Source: an uncultured Emergencia sp. (GTDB lineage Bacteria > Bacillota > Clostridia > Peptostreptococcales > Anaerovoracaceae). Taken from it: 14,128 nucleotides of DNA. Position numbers and translations under genes: made by a program. A model generated the notes under the pieces. The model was given only the letters and a program-made list of their open reading frames with translations. It searched no databases and was not told the DNA's origin. Positions 6,539 through 14,128 of the stretch are shown here, one piece after another; the first letter of the stretch is position 1; each line of letters opens with the position of its first letter. The stretch is from assembly GCA_937997955.1 (NCBI GenBank), contig CALLDR010000209.1, positions 1 through 14,128 on the forward strand, given 5' to 3'.

Positions 6539-7072
6539 TCAAAGCTTCTTCTCTAGACACACCAGCCGCACGTTCGGAATACCGTTAAACACACAGGATA
6601 CGATGCCGGGCTCTTTGTAGCCCAGCTTCGCGTACAGCTTCCGGGCGATGACGTTGCGCTCGTTGGTGTCCATTCTCAGATAGCGGCAGCCATGGGACAG
6701 GGCGTATTCTTCATAGAACTTCACAAAGGCCTTGCCGTAACCCCTGCGGGGGCCAACCGGATCGACGACCAGCGTATGCAGCACCATCACCTGGTCGTCG
6801 GGAACCTGGTGCTCCCAATGGCAGTCGGCGTACTCAGGCACCTGGGTCTGATCGATCTTCGCCGCGGCGACGACGCGGCTGTTCCCCTCGGCGTCGGCGT
6901 CCTCACAGACGAACAGGGTCCCTTTTTCCAGCGCGTCCAGGGCCGTCTGCTCGGTAGGATATACGCCTCTGGCCCAGCCGATGGTGACCTTGCCCGCCTC
7001 CTCATTGGAGAGAATTTTGTCGTAGATTTCTACAATCTGTGGAATGTCTTCTCTTACTGCTTGTCGAATCAT
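6539..7072 (-). CDS. GNAT family N-acetyltransferase
   Basis: A 177-residue GCN5-related N-acetyltransferase that would transfer acetyl from acetyl-CoA to an amine; the substrate is unknown. The N-terminus MIRQAVREDIPQIVEIY is the typical first strand and helix. Motif A is MVLHTLVVDPVGPRRGYGK (96-114), with the acetyl-CoA pyrophosphate-binding R-R-G-Y-G-K at 109-114. Motif B follows as YLRMDTNERNVIARKLYAKLGY (131-152), including the N-x-x-A-x-x-L-Y pattern that ends the fold. Length is typical. The ATG is preceded by AGGAGG nine bases upstream and by its own promoter at 7097-7125. It is a single-gene unit converging on the kinase at 5422-6438 and divergent from the double adenylating enzyme. 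Nothing in the sequence ties it to a pathway. Confidence 0.9.
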   Translation of the reverse strand: MIRQAVREDIPQIVEIYDKILSNEEAGKVTIGWARGVYPTEQTALDALEKGTLFVCEDADAEGNSRVVAAAKIDQTQVPEYADCHWEHQVPDDQVMVLHTLVVDPVGPRRGYGKAFVKFYEEYALSHGCRYLRMDTNERNVIARKLYAKLGYKEPGIVSCVFNGIPNVRLVCLEKKL

Positions 7073-7096
7073 ATTGTATAACCTCCTGATACGCAG

Positions 7097-7125
7097 ATTA
7101 TATCAGAAAAAAATGCCTGCCGCAA
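7097..7125 (-). promoter_or_regulatory. Promoter for the GNAT gene
   Basis: On the minus strand a perfect -10 TATAAT (plus 7097-7102) lies 17 bp from a weaker -35 TTGCGG (plus 7120-7125). The transcript would have a short leader ending in AGGAGG before the ATG at 7072. Confidence 0.65.
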
Positions 7126-7192
7126 CTGGCGGGAATCCACACAAAAATGAGCTTAAATTTCATGGAGCGCCATTGTTTTGCATCTGAAACCC

Positions 7193-7221
7193 TTGAAAAT
7201 ACAGAGAAAGAATGTTAAAAT
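7193..7221 (+). promoter_or_regulatory. Promoter for the tandem adenylating enzyme
   Basis: TTGAAA (7193-7198) and TAAAAT (7216-7221) are separated by 17 bp, about 43 bp before the start codon at 7265. Confidence 0.75.
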
Positions 7222-7264
7222 ATATTATTAACGATCAAATAAACCAAGGAAAGAAGAATCAAAA

Positions 7265-8989
7265 ATGAATCATAAAAAATACGATGGTGTGTACTATCCT
7301 GTCAGAGAGGTCACGGACCTGAAGGATATGGTCATCAAGAGCACAGAACTGTACAAAGACAGAACCGCATATCTGCAGAAAGATAAGCCGGGCGGAACCT
7401 TCCAGCCGATCACCTACGGGCGGTTCCGCGATGAGATGGACGCCCTGGGGACTCGTCTTCTGGACTTGGGGCTTGGCGGCAAGAAGATCGCCGTCATCGG
7501 CGAAAGCTGTTACCAGTGGATCCTGTCCTACTTTGCCGTGGTCAGCGGCGTAGGCGTGATCGTGCCGCTGGATAAGAACCTTCCGCCGGAAGAGATCAAG
7601 AACCTGATCCGACGCTCCGGCGCCAGCGCTTTGATCTACACCAAGCGCAGCGAGAAGAGCATCAAGGGGCTCTTTGAGGAGCGTTTTAACCTGAAATATT
7701 TCATTTCCATCGGCAAGGAGGACCACGACGGAGACGTTTTGTCCCTGCAGAAGCTGATCAAAGAAGGAGACCACCTGCTGAAGGAAGGCGTTCGTGATTT
7801 CGTGGACGCCGAAGTAGACCCGGATGCCATGGCCACTTTGATGTACACGTCGGGCACCACCGGCATGTCAAAGGGCGTCATGCTGAGCCACAAAAACATC
7901 GTATTCAACGTATATGCCATGTCAAAGCTGGTCAACGTGCCGGAGGGGACGATCACCCTGTCCATTCTGCCGATCCATCACGCCTACGAGTTCACCTGCG
8001 ACATCTGCACCGTGTTCTATCAGGGCGGAACGGTGGCCATCTGCGAGGGTATAAAGTATATCCAGAAGAATATGATAGAGGTAAAGGCCAATATTATGCT
8101 GGGCGTGCCTCTCGTCTTTGAGAAGATGTACAAGGGCATGTGGAAGCAGGCGGAGAGCCGGGGCGAGGCGGAGAAGCTGCGCACGGCCATCGACCTGTCA
8201 AAGAAACTGAAGCTGTACAACAATCCGAAGCTGATGAAGAAGCTGTTTAAGGCTATCCATCAGAATTTCGGCAACAATATCACACTGTTCATCGCCGGAG
8301 GCGCGGCCATCGACCCGAAGGTCATCGAGGATTTCGAGGCTATGGGCCTGCCGATGATCCAGGGCTACGGCATGAGCGAAAACGCGCCGATCATCGCGGT
8401 AAATCAGGACCGCTACAGCAAAGCCGCTTCCGTCGGCAAACCGATGCCGGGCATCCAGGTGAAGATTGAGAATCCTGACGAGGACGGCGTCGGCGAAGTG
8501 GTTACGAAGAGCGATTCCGTCATGCTGGGTTACTACGACAACCAGGAGGCGACGGAGGAAGTGCTGCGGGACGGCTGGCTCTACACCGGCGACCTGGGCT
8601 ATCTGGATGAAGAGGGCTTCCTCTACCTGACCGGACGGAAGAAGACCGTCATCGTAACAAAGGGCGGCAAGAACATCTTCCCTGAGGAGGTTGAGGCCGT
8701 TCTCATGGAAAACGAACTGATCGCGGAAGTCCTGGTTTACGGGGCCGCAGATGAAAAAGTGGGCAACGTCATGGTCACCGCGGACATCTTCCCTAACTAC
8801 CCGCTTTTGAAGGAGCAAAAGGGCGAGATGAACAGCAGCGAGATCTACCACTTCTTTAAGGAAGCGGTGGACGAGGCCAACAAGAAGATGCCGCCGTACA
8901 AAGCTGTAAAGAGAATCAATATCCGCGAAAAGGAATTTGACAAGACGACGACAGGCAAGGTCAAACGCTACGGCAACGTGCCTGCCGGA
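7265..8989 (+). repeat. First copy of the internally duplicated adenylation unit
   Basis: About residues 1-575 of the tandem protein, a complete AMP-binding enzyme from N-domain to the C-terminal catalytic lysine (K565). Boundaries are approximate and are based on protein, not DNA, similarity to the second copy. Confidence 0.8.
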
Positions 8990-10828
8990 CAGACAGCAGC
9001 AGACGACAGCGTGGAGATGGGCTACCATCAGAAAAAAGCGCTGGAAATGAAGCGGGCCAAGGCCTTTGCCGACGAACTGGCGCAGAGCGAAGACCCATAT
9101 GTAAGATACAAGACCAGCCGGCCGATCACCGACGTCAAGCAGATGTTTGAGAGCAGCGCTGCCCTCTACGGAAATAACGTCGCGTTCATGCAGAAGTTTG
9201 AGAAGGATCAGCCGTACCGGTCCATCACCTATAAAGAGGCGCTGGCCGACGTCAACGGGCTGGGAACGGCGCTGATCAACCGGGGCCTGAAGGGCAAACG
9301 GATCGCCATCATCGGGGATACCTGCTATCAGTGGGAGTCCAGCTATCTGGCGGTCGTCGGCGGCGCGGGCGTCGCTGTGCCTCTGGACAAAGAGCTGGGG
9401 GCAGAGGAGCTGAAGCAGCTGGTCAGGGAAGCCGAAGTTTCCTGTGTCATCTTCGGCAGGAAACATGAGAAGCTGTTCCTGGATATGAAGGCCTCCGGAG
9501 AGACTGGATTGAAGACGCTGGTCAGCTTTGACGCAGAAGGACACGGCGAAGAGGTCCTGTCCTGGAAGGCTTTGATCGAGGAAGGAAAGAACCAGGTGGC
9601 GCAGGGAGACAGACAGTTTCTGGACGCGGAGATCGACGGAGACGCCATGGCGGTATTGCTGTATACCTCCGGCACCACCGGAAATGCCAAGGGCGTCATG
9701 CTGAGCCATTGGAATCTGGCCTTTGATCTGATGAGCGCGCCGACGATTCTCGACGTAGGCCCGGACGATATTTTCTTCTCCGTACTGCCGGTGCATCATA
9801 CCTACGAGTGCACCTGCGCGTTCCTGATGCCGCTGTACAAGGGCGCGTCCGTCGCCTACTGCCAGGGCTTGAAATACATCACCAAGAACCTGGAAGAGGT
9901 GAAGCCGACCATGCTGCTGGGCGTGCCGGTACTGATCGAATCCCTGTACAAGAAGATCTGGCAGAACGTGCGGAAGAAGGGCAAGGAAAAGACCCTGCGG
10001 AGACTGCTGGCCATCAGCAGAAGGACCAGGAAAGCCGGACTGGATATCAGCAAACCGTTTACCAAAGAGATTCTGGACGTATTCGGCGGCAGAATGCGCG
10101 TGCTGATTTCCGGCGGCGCGGCCATCGATCCGGAGATCCTGCAGTTCTTCAACGATCTGGGTATTATTGCTGTCCAGGGATACGGCCTGACGGAATGCGC
10201 GCCGATGGCGGCGCTGAATCCGGACGTGGCCAAGGACATGAGAAACGCGTCAGTAGGACATCTGCTGCCGGGCATGGAGGTCAAGCTGGTCGACCTGGAC
10301 GAAGATGGCATCGGTGAAATCTGCCTCAAAGGCGACAACGTTATGAAAGGCTACTACAACAATCCTCAGGCGACAGAGGAAGTTTTGAAAGACGGGTGGT
10401 TCCACACGGGAGACCTGGGTTATGTAGATGAAGAAGACTTCATTTATATTACAGGCCGGAAGAAGAACGTCATCATCACGAAAAACGGTCAGAACGTATT
10501 CCCGGAGGAGCTGGAATACCGTCTGAGCAGGATTCCGTATATCGCGGAGAGCATGGTGTGGGGCAGCGAAGGTGAAGATGGTTCCAACGACACTTCCATC
10601 ATCGCCACCGTCACGCTGAGCGAGGAAGATGTAGCAGAAAAATTAGGCGAAGATTATACTGAAGAACAAGCGAGGGATCTGGTGTGGGAAGAAGTTGACA
10701 AGGTCAACGAAGAACTTCCCTACTATAAAAAGATCAAGCAGATCAGAATCAGGAAAGAGGATTTTGAGAAGACCACCGGCAAAAAGATCAAGCGCTTTGT
10801 AGACGCCAACAAGGACGAAACCCTTTGA
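7265..10828 (+). CDS. Tandem (double) long-chain acyl-CoA synthetase-like protein
   Basis: A 1187-residue protein made of two complete AMP-binding (ANL superfamily) enzymes head to tail. Such enzymes activate a carboxylate, probably a fatty acid, as acyl-AMP and pass it to CoA. First unit: YTSGTTGMSKG (194-204) phosphate loop, GYGMSE (367-372), YTGD with D443, TGRKK (456-460) hinge, catalytic K565 in TTTGK. Second unit: YTSGTTGNAKG (800-810), GYGLTE (972-977), HTGD with D1050, catalytic K1173 in KTTGK. The units are offset by about 606 residues and share 33 of 60 residues in the block 72-131 against 677-736. Ordinary FadD-like proteins are 500-650 residues. No carrier-protein, condensation or reductase domain lies between or after them, which argues against a peptide synthetase. 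All key residues are present in both halves. The ribosome binding site (AAGGAAAGAAG) is modest. The gene has its own promoter, and greA follows from a separate one. Confidence 0.9.
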   Translation: MNHKKYDGVYYPVREVTDLKDMVIKSTELYKDRTAYLQKDKPGGTFQPITYGRFRDEMDALGTRLLDLGLGGKKIAVIGESCYQWILSYFAVVSGVGVIVPLDKNLPPEEIKNLIRRSGASALIYTKRSEKSIKGLFEERFNLKYFISIGKEDHDGDVLSLQKLIKEGDHLLKEGVRDFVDAEVDPDAMATLMYTSGTTGMSKGVMLSHKNIVFNVYAMSKLVNVPEGTITLSILPIHHAYEFTCDICTVFYQGGTVAICEGIKYIQKNMIEVKANIMLGVPLVFEKMYKGMWKQAESRGEAEKLRTAIDLSKKLKLYNNPKLMKKLFKAIHQNFGNNITLFIAGGAAIDPKVIEDFEAMGLPMIQGYGMSENAPIIAVNQDRYSKAASVGKPMPGIQVKIENPDEDGVGEVVTKSDSVMLGYYDNQEATEEVLRDGWLYTGDLGYLDEEGFLYLTGRKKTVIVTKGGKNIFPEEVEAVLMENELIAEVLVYGAADEKVGNVMVTADIFPNYPLLKEQKGEMNSSEIYHFFKEAVDEANKKMPPYKAVKRINIREKEFDKTTTGKVKRYGNVPAGQTAADDSVEMGYHQKKALEMKRAKAFADELAQSEDPYVRYKTSRPITDVKQMFESSAALYGNNVAFMQKFEKDQPYRSITYKEALADVNGLGTALINRGLKGKRIAIIGDTCYQWESSYLAVVGGAGVAVPLDKELGAEELKQLVREAEVSCVIFGRKHEKLFLDMKASGETGLKTLVSFDAEGHGEEVLSWKALIEEGKNQVAQGDRQFLDAEIDGDAMAVLLYTSGTTGNAKGVMLSHWNLAFDLMSAPTILDVGPDDIFFSVLPVHHTYECTCAFLMPLYKGASVAYCQGLKYITKNLEEVKPTMLLGVPVLIESLYKKIWQNVRKKGKEKTLRRLLAISRRTRKAGLDISKPFTKEILDVFGGRMRVLISGGAAIDPEILQFFNDLGIIAVQGYGLTECAPMAALNPDVAKDMRNASVGHLLPGMEVKLVDLDEDGIGEICLKGDNVMKGYYNNPQATEEVLKDGWFHTGDLGYVDEEDFIYITGRKKNVIITKNGQNVFPEELEYRLSRIPYIAESMVWGSEGEDGSNDTSIIATVTLSEEDVAEKLGEDYTEEQARDLVWEEVDKVNEELPYYKKIKQIRIRKEDFEKTTGKKIKRFVDANKDETL
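9077..10828 (+). repeat. Second copy of the internally duplicated adenylation unit
   Basis: About residues 605-1187 of the tandem protein. It begins after a charged linker of about 30 residues and runs to the C-terminus, ending in its own catalytic lysine (K1173). The copies are diverged (roughly half identical where I compared them), so the duplication is old and not an assembly artefact. Confidence 0.8.
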
Positions 10829-10868
10829 TCCGCGTGATCTTCGGAAATACCTTTGATCCACGGAAATA
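10822..10868 (+). repeat. Short imperfect direct repeat over the synthetase stop codon
   Basis: CCTTTGATCC occurs at 10822-10831 and 10850-10859, each followed by CGGAAATA (10842-10849 and 10861-10868). The second copy lacks 9 bp of the first. The first copy includes the stop codon of the tandem synthetase and the second ends at the greA -35 box. Confidence 0.7.
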
Positions 10869-10897
10869 TTGACAAACAGCGGTGGATAGAGTATAAT
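10869..10897 (+). promoter_or_regulatory. Perfect-consensus sigma-A promoter for greA-lysS
   Basis: TTGACA (10869-10874), 17-bp spacer, TATAAT (10892-10897): every consensus base and the optimal spacing. It lies 36 bp before the greA start codon and implies strong constitutive expression of greA and lysS. Confidence 0.92.
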
Positions 10898-10933
10898 ATT
10901 GCGAATTGGCATTACCTGAAAGGAGATTGAGAT

Positions 10934-11413
10934 ATGTCAGAAGAAATACTTCTAACCCAAGAGGGTTATGATAAACTGGAAGCGGAGAGAGACGAGCTGG
11001 TATCCGTCAGAAGAAAGGAAGTTTCTGAGAGATTAAAGGAAGCCATCTCTTACGGAGACCTTTCTGAGAACGCGGAGTACGACGCCGCAAAGAACGAGCA
11101 GGCCGAGCTGGAAGAGAGAATCCACAAGCTGGAGACCATGCTGAGAAGCGCCAAGATCATCAACGAAGATGAGGTTTCCGGCGACCATGTCAACGTAGGC
11201 CTGACTGTAACGGTCAAAGACGAGGCATCTGGCGAGGAGATGCAGTTTGTCATCGTAGGCTCCACGGAGGCGGATCCTTTCGCGGCGCCGGCAAAGATCT
11301 CCAACGAATCTCTGGTAGGCAAGGGCCTGCTGGGCAAAGCGATCGGCGAGGTCGCGGAAATCGTTGTTCCGGACGGAACGCTGCACTATAGAATCGTAGA
11401 AATTTCAAGATAA
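10934..11413 (+). CDS. greA: Transcription elongation factor GreA
   Basis: A 159-residue GreA. It enters the secondary channel of RNA polymerase and stimulates cleavage of backtracked RNA, rescuing stalled complexes. The N-terminal coiled coil (about 8-75) carries the tip motif GDLSENAEYDAAK (41-53), whose acidic D42 and E45 match the catalytic-tip residues of E. coli GreA. The C-terminal FKBP-like domain (about 80-159) includes the typical VGSTEADP and the conserved ISNESLVGKGLLGK segment (123-136). Length is the family norm. The ATG follows AGGAG by eight bases. The gene is followed 20 bp later by lysS with no terminator between, the common Firmicutes greA-lysS arrangement. Confidence 0.97.
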   Translation: MSEEILLTQEGYDKLEAERDELVSVRRKEVSERLKEAISYGDLSENAEYDAAKNEQAELEERIHKLETMLRSAKIINEDEVSGDHVNVGLTVTVKDEASGEEMQFVIVGSTEADPFAAPAKISNESLVGKGLLGKAIGEVAEIVVPDGTLHYRIVEISR

Positions 11414-11433
11414 ATTAAGGGTGGTAGATAGAT

Positions 11434-12978
11434 ATGAGTACACAAGACAACAACGTGAATGTGAATCCGGCGGTTGCCGAGGAGGAGCTTTCTGAAGAGA
11501 AGTTAAACGAACAAAGGCTGATCCGCCGTGAAAAGCTGAAGAAGCTGCAGGAGGCCGGCAGAAATCCGTTCCTGCAGGAAACCTGGGATGTGACAGCCCA
11601 CAGCATGGACATCAAAGATAATTTTGTCGCCATGGAGGATCAGGAGGTCTCCTGCGCTGGCCGTATCATGGCGTTCAGAAGAATGGGCAAGATGGCCTTT
11701 GTGGACATTCAGGATAAGCAGGGCAGAATTCAGTGCGTCGTAAAGAGAGACGACATCGGCACAGAGGAATATGACTGGTTCAAGACCTACGATATCGGAG
11801 ACATCATCGGCGTGGAAGGCACCGTCTTCAAGACCAAAGCCGGAGAGATTTCCATTCAGGTCAAGAAGCTGGTTCTGCTGTCCAAGTCCCTGCAGGTACT
11901 GCCGAACAAGTGGCACGGCCTGAAGGATACCGACATCAGATACAGACAGAGATATGTGGACCTGATCGTAAATCCGGAAGTCCGGGAGATGTTCTATAAG
12001 AGATCTACCATTATCCACGAGATCAAAAGAGTTCTGGAAGAGGACTACGGTTTCCTGGAAGTGGATACCCCGATCCTGACCACCATCGCGGGCGGCGCCA
12101 ACGCCAGACCGTTCAACACCCACCACAATACGCTGGACATCGACATGAAGCTGCGTATTTCCAACGAGCTGTTCCTGAAGAGATGCATCGTCGGAGGTTT
12201 GGACAGAGTCTACGAAATGGGCAAGATGTTCCGCAACGAAGGCATGGACAGAAACCACAACCCTGAGTTCACTTCCATGGAGTGCTACATGGCATACGGC
12301 AACATGGAAAGCGTTATGGACGTAACCGAACAGGTCATCTACAAGGCTGCCATGGCGACCAACGGTACCCCGATCATCACATATCAGGGAAAGACCTTTG
12401 ACGTGACGCCGCCTTGGAGAAGACTGGACATGACCGACGCCGTCAAGGAGATCACCGGCATCGACTTCCACAAGATCGATTCTGACGAAGAGGCGAGGGA
12501 AGCCGCTATCAAATACGGTCTGGACGCGGACGACGCGAAAAACTGGACCCGGGGCAAGATCATCGCTGAGATGTTCGAGGAGTTCTGTGAAGATGTTCCT
12601 GGATTCCTGGACGGACCTGTATTCGTCATCGGACATCCGGTAGAAATCTCACCGCTGGCAAAGAGAGATCCGCAGGACCCTCGCATTACCAGAAGATTTG
12701 AGGGATATATCAACGGCTGGGAGGTCTGCAACGCGTTCTCCGAGCTCAACGACCCGATCGACCAGTACGAGAGATTCGTCGAGCAGCAGAGACAGCTGGA
12801 TACCGGCGAAGACGACGAGGCGCATCCGATGGATATGGACTTCGTCAACGCCCTGGAAGTCGGCCTGCCTCCGACAGGCGGTCTGGGCATCGGCATCGAC
12901 AGAGTGATCATGCTGATCACCGACGCGCCTAGCATCAGGGACATCATCCTGTTCCCGACCATGAAGCCTATGGACTGA
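11434..12978 (+). CDS. lysS: Lysine--tRNA ligase, class II
   Basis: A 514-residue class II lysyl-tRNA synthetase that charges tRNA-Lys using ATP. An acidic, poorly conserved N-terminal tail of about 20 residues precedes the usual start of similarity (RREKLKKLQEAGRNPF). The OB-fold anticodon-binding domain covers about 60-165 (SCAGRIMAFRRMGKMAFVDIQD). The catalytic core has FLEVDTPIL (motif 1), FRNEGMDRNHNPEFTSME beginning at F266 (motif 2, R267 contacting ATP) and GLGIGIDR at 483-490 (motif 3, R490). All are intact. The ATG follows AAGGGTGG by eight bases. It is the second gene of the greA transcription unit and ends before the hairpin at 13025-13072. Confidence 0.98.
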   Translation: MSTQDNNVNVNPAVAEEELSEEKLNEQRLIRREKLKKLQEAGRNPFLQETWDVTAHSMDIKDNFVAMEDQEVSCAGRIMAFRRMGKMAFVDIQDKQGRIQCVVKRDDIGTEEYDWFKTYDIGDIIGVEGTVFKTKAGEISIQVKKLVLLSKSLQVLPNKWHGLKDTDIRYRQRYVDLIVNPEVREMFYKRSTIIHEIKRVLEEDYGFLEVDTPILTTIAGGANARPFNTHHNTLDIDMKLRISNELFLKRCIVGGLDRVYEMGKMFRNEGMDRNHNPEFTSMECYMAYGNMESVMDVTEQVIYKAAMATNGTPIITYQGKTFDVTPPWRRLDMTDAVKEITGIDFHKIDSDEEAREAAIKYGLDADDAKNWTRGKIIAEMFEEFCEDVPGFLDGPVFVIGHPVEISPLAKRDPQDPRITRRFEGYINGWEVCNAFSELNDPIDQYERFVEQQRQLDTGEDDEAHPMDMDFVNALEVGLPPTGGLGIGIDRVIMLITDAPSIRDIILFPTMKPMD

Positions 12979-13024
12979 ATAAGTCTCTAAATTATATCGC
13001 TGTTAAATTGAATATGATTGCGCC

Positions 13025-13072
13025 AAGAGGCTGCCGCTCTAACGGTATTTTCCGTTAATGCGGCAGCCTCTT
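13025..13072 (+). terminator. Terminator hairpin after lysS
   Basis: AAGAGGCTGCCGC (13025-13037) pairs perfectly with GCGGCAGCCTCTT (13060-13072). An inner AACGG (13041-13045)/CCGTT (13052-13056) stem extends it across a small internal loop. The tail CTTGCTGT has few T residues, so termination may be imperfect. The core CTGCCGC/GCGGCAG is shared with the terminator at 2403-2454. Confidence 0.75.
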
Positions 13073-13106
13073 GCTGTAAAAGACCGCAATGAAATAAAAT
13101 ATCGAA

Positions 13107-13135
13107 AAGTTTTGCGGATTATAATCGTAAAACTT
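13107..13135. promoter_or_regulatory. 29-bp imperfect palindrome abutting the ATPase promoter
   Basis: AAGTTTT (13107-13113) and AAAACTT (13129-13135) flank a perfect 10-bp palindrome GATTATAATC (13117-13126), with GCG on one side and GT on the other. It ends one base before the -35 box, a position that suits an activator or repressor site. Confidence 0.45.
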
Positions 13136-13136
13136 G

Positions 13137-13164
13137 TTGACTTTTTCTGATTTTGCGATATACT
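13137..13164 (+). promoter_or_regulatory. Promoter for the DUF4143-type ATPase
   Basis: TTGACT (13137-13142) and TATACT (13159-13164) are separated by 16 bp, about 25 bp before the start codon. Confidence 0.7.
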
Positions 13165-13188
13165 ATCTTACAAACGGAGGTGATTGTC

Positions 13189-14128
13189 GTGATTTACAGA
13201 CCTATGTATGTGGACAAGATCATGGCGTATGTAGACACGCCTTTTGTAAAGGTTCTGACAGGGGTTCGCCGCTGCGGGAAGTCTACGATTCTCAAAATGA
13301 TTATGGAAAAGCTGCAAGGGGAGCGGGATATTCCCGCAGACCGTATTGTAAGCTGCCGGTATGATTCAATGGAATATGGGGATATGACGGCAAAGCAGAT
13401 GTACGCCTACTTAAAAGAAAAGATTTCGTCTGACGGGAAAACCTATCTGTTTCTTGACGAGGTTCAGGAAATCAAAGGGTGGGAAAAGGTTGTAAATTCT
13501 TTAGTGTCGGATTTTGATGTGGATTTGTATGTGACAGGCTCTAACTCCCGGATGATGTCCTCGGAAATTTCCACCTACCTGACCGGAAGATATATCGCCT
13601 TCCGCATCTTTACCCTGTCCTTTTCGGAATATCTGATGTTTAAGGAAACGTACGATACGGTCGGTGAACCGAAATCTGAACTTGCAGAGTATGTCCGCTT
13701 GGGTGGCTTTCCCGCAACGCATTTGCAGAAGTATTCGCAGGACGAAATTTACACGATTGTCCGGGATATTTATAACTCGACGCTCTTCTCCGATATTGTG
13801 AAACGGAATCAGATCAGAAAGATAGACCAGCTGGAGCGTGTTGTGAAGTACACCTTTCAGAATGTCGGCAACACATTTTCCGCAAAGTCAATATCCGACT
13901 ACCTGAAATCGGAGCACAGGGCACTCGATAATGAAACGGTTTACAGCTACCTTGAAAAGCTGGAAAAAGCGTATCTGCTCCACCGTTGCTCCCGGTATGA
14001 TTTGCAGGGGAAGGAGATCCTGAAGACACAGGAGAAGTTTTACCTCGCGGATAACGCTCTGCGGTACAGCGTTCTCGGCTATAACGCTGACAGTGTAGCT
14101 GCAAGCCTTGAAAACATCGTCTACTTGG
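13189..14128 (+). CDS. AAA_14/DUF4143 family ATPase (5' part, runs off the window)
   Basis: The first 313 residues of an ATPase of the AAA_14 plus DUF4143 type, a widespread family whose cellular role is mostly unknown. Walker A is GVRRCGKST (25-33), Walker B YLFLDEVQEI (86-95, D90-E91), a sensor-like VTGSNS (115-120), and LTGRY (131-135) with a conserved Arg. The ATPase part ends near residue 150, followed by the DUF4143 region containing YVRLGGFPATH. The reading frame stays open to the last base, so the C-terminus is missing. The GTG at 13189 is chosen because CGGAGG (13175-13180) lies eight bases before it; another in-frame GTG at 13180 overlaps that site. Its codon choice looks less GC-biased than the housekeeping genes beside it, suggesting an acquired accessory gene. 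A defence or toxin-partner role is possible, but nothing here shows it. Confidence 0.88.
   Translation, partial: MIYRPMYVDKIMAYVDTPFVKVLTGVRRCGKSTILKMIMEKLQGERDIPADRIVSCRYDSMEYGDMTAKQMYAYLKEKISSDGKTYLFLDEVQEIKGWEKVVNSLVSDFDVDLYVTGSNSRMMSSEISTYLTGRYIAFRIFTLSFSEYLMFKETYDTVGEPKSELAEYVRLGGFPATHLQKYSQDEIYTIVRDIYNSTLFSDIVKRNQIRKIDQLERVVKYTFQNVGNTFSAKSISDYLKSEHRALDNETVYSYLEKLEKAYLLHRCSRYDLQGKEILKTQEKFYLADNALRYSVLGYNADSVAASLENIVYL

Noticed and set aside
8198..9799. Long 533-residue minus-strand open frame inside the tandem synthetase
   Set aside because: It is the antisense shadow of a GC-biased gene. Its translation is low-complexity with no recognisable domain, while the plus strand carries two full sets of adenylation motifs.
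7265..10828. Reading the tandem adenylating protein as a nonribosomal peptide synthetase
   Set aside because: No carrier-protein Ser motif, condensation domain or thioesterase is visible. The motifs fit acyl-CoA synthetases.
11503..12636. 377-residue minus-strand open frame inside lysS
   Set aside because: It is an antisense shadow of lysS. All conserved motifs are on the plus strand and no ribosome binding site precedes the minus-strand start.

Overview
The window looks like a stretch of chromosome from an anaerobic, moderately GC-rich member of the Firmicutes (Clostridia). The reasons are strong AGGAGG-type ribosome binding sites, sigma-A promoters with 15-17 bp spacers, the greA-lysS pair, a DeoD-type purine nucleoside phosphorylase, and a C_GCAxxG_C_C protein, a family common in anaerobes. 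I cannot name the species. No tRNA, rRNA, insertion sequence or CRISPR repeat is visible.

Left edge (1-1458): csm6, the cyclic-oligoadenylate-activated ribonuclease of a type III-A CRISPR system. It carries both its CARF signature and an intact R-x4-H HEPN motif. The rest of the CRISPR locus, if present, lies upstream of the window. Next comes deoD (1595-2308) with its own promoter, closed by a strong bidirectional terminator (2403-2454).

Centre (2523-6438): a divergent, nearly mirror-image locus that is the most unusual part of the window. Leftward runs a small multi-cysteine C_GCAxxG_C_C protein followed, by one-base overlap, by an APH/choline-kinase-fold phosphotransferase. Rightward runs a cysteine synthase with a second C_GCAxxG_C_C domain fused to its C-terminus, followed 11 bp later by another APH-fold phosphotransferase. 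Each arm therefore has a C_GCAxxG_C_C module followed by a kinase, and the arms share a 216-bp intergenic region with two back-to-back promoters and a perfect 8-7-8 inverted repeat. Both kinases have non-standard catalytic-loop residues. The cysteine synthase suggests a role in sulfur (or selenium) and thiol redox metabolism, but the function of the combined locus is inference.

Right (6539-12978): a convergent GNAT acetyltransferase, then a 1187-residue protein made of two complete acyl-CoA synthetase-like adenylation enzymes fused head to tail, then greA with a perfect-consensus promoter, and lysS in the same transcription unit, ending in a hairpin (13025-13072).

Right edge (13189-end): the 5' portion of an AAA_14/DUF4143-type ATPase with its own promoter. 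The promoter abuts a 29-bp imperfect palindrome. The gene looks more AT-rich than its neighbours and is probably accessory; it runs off the window.
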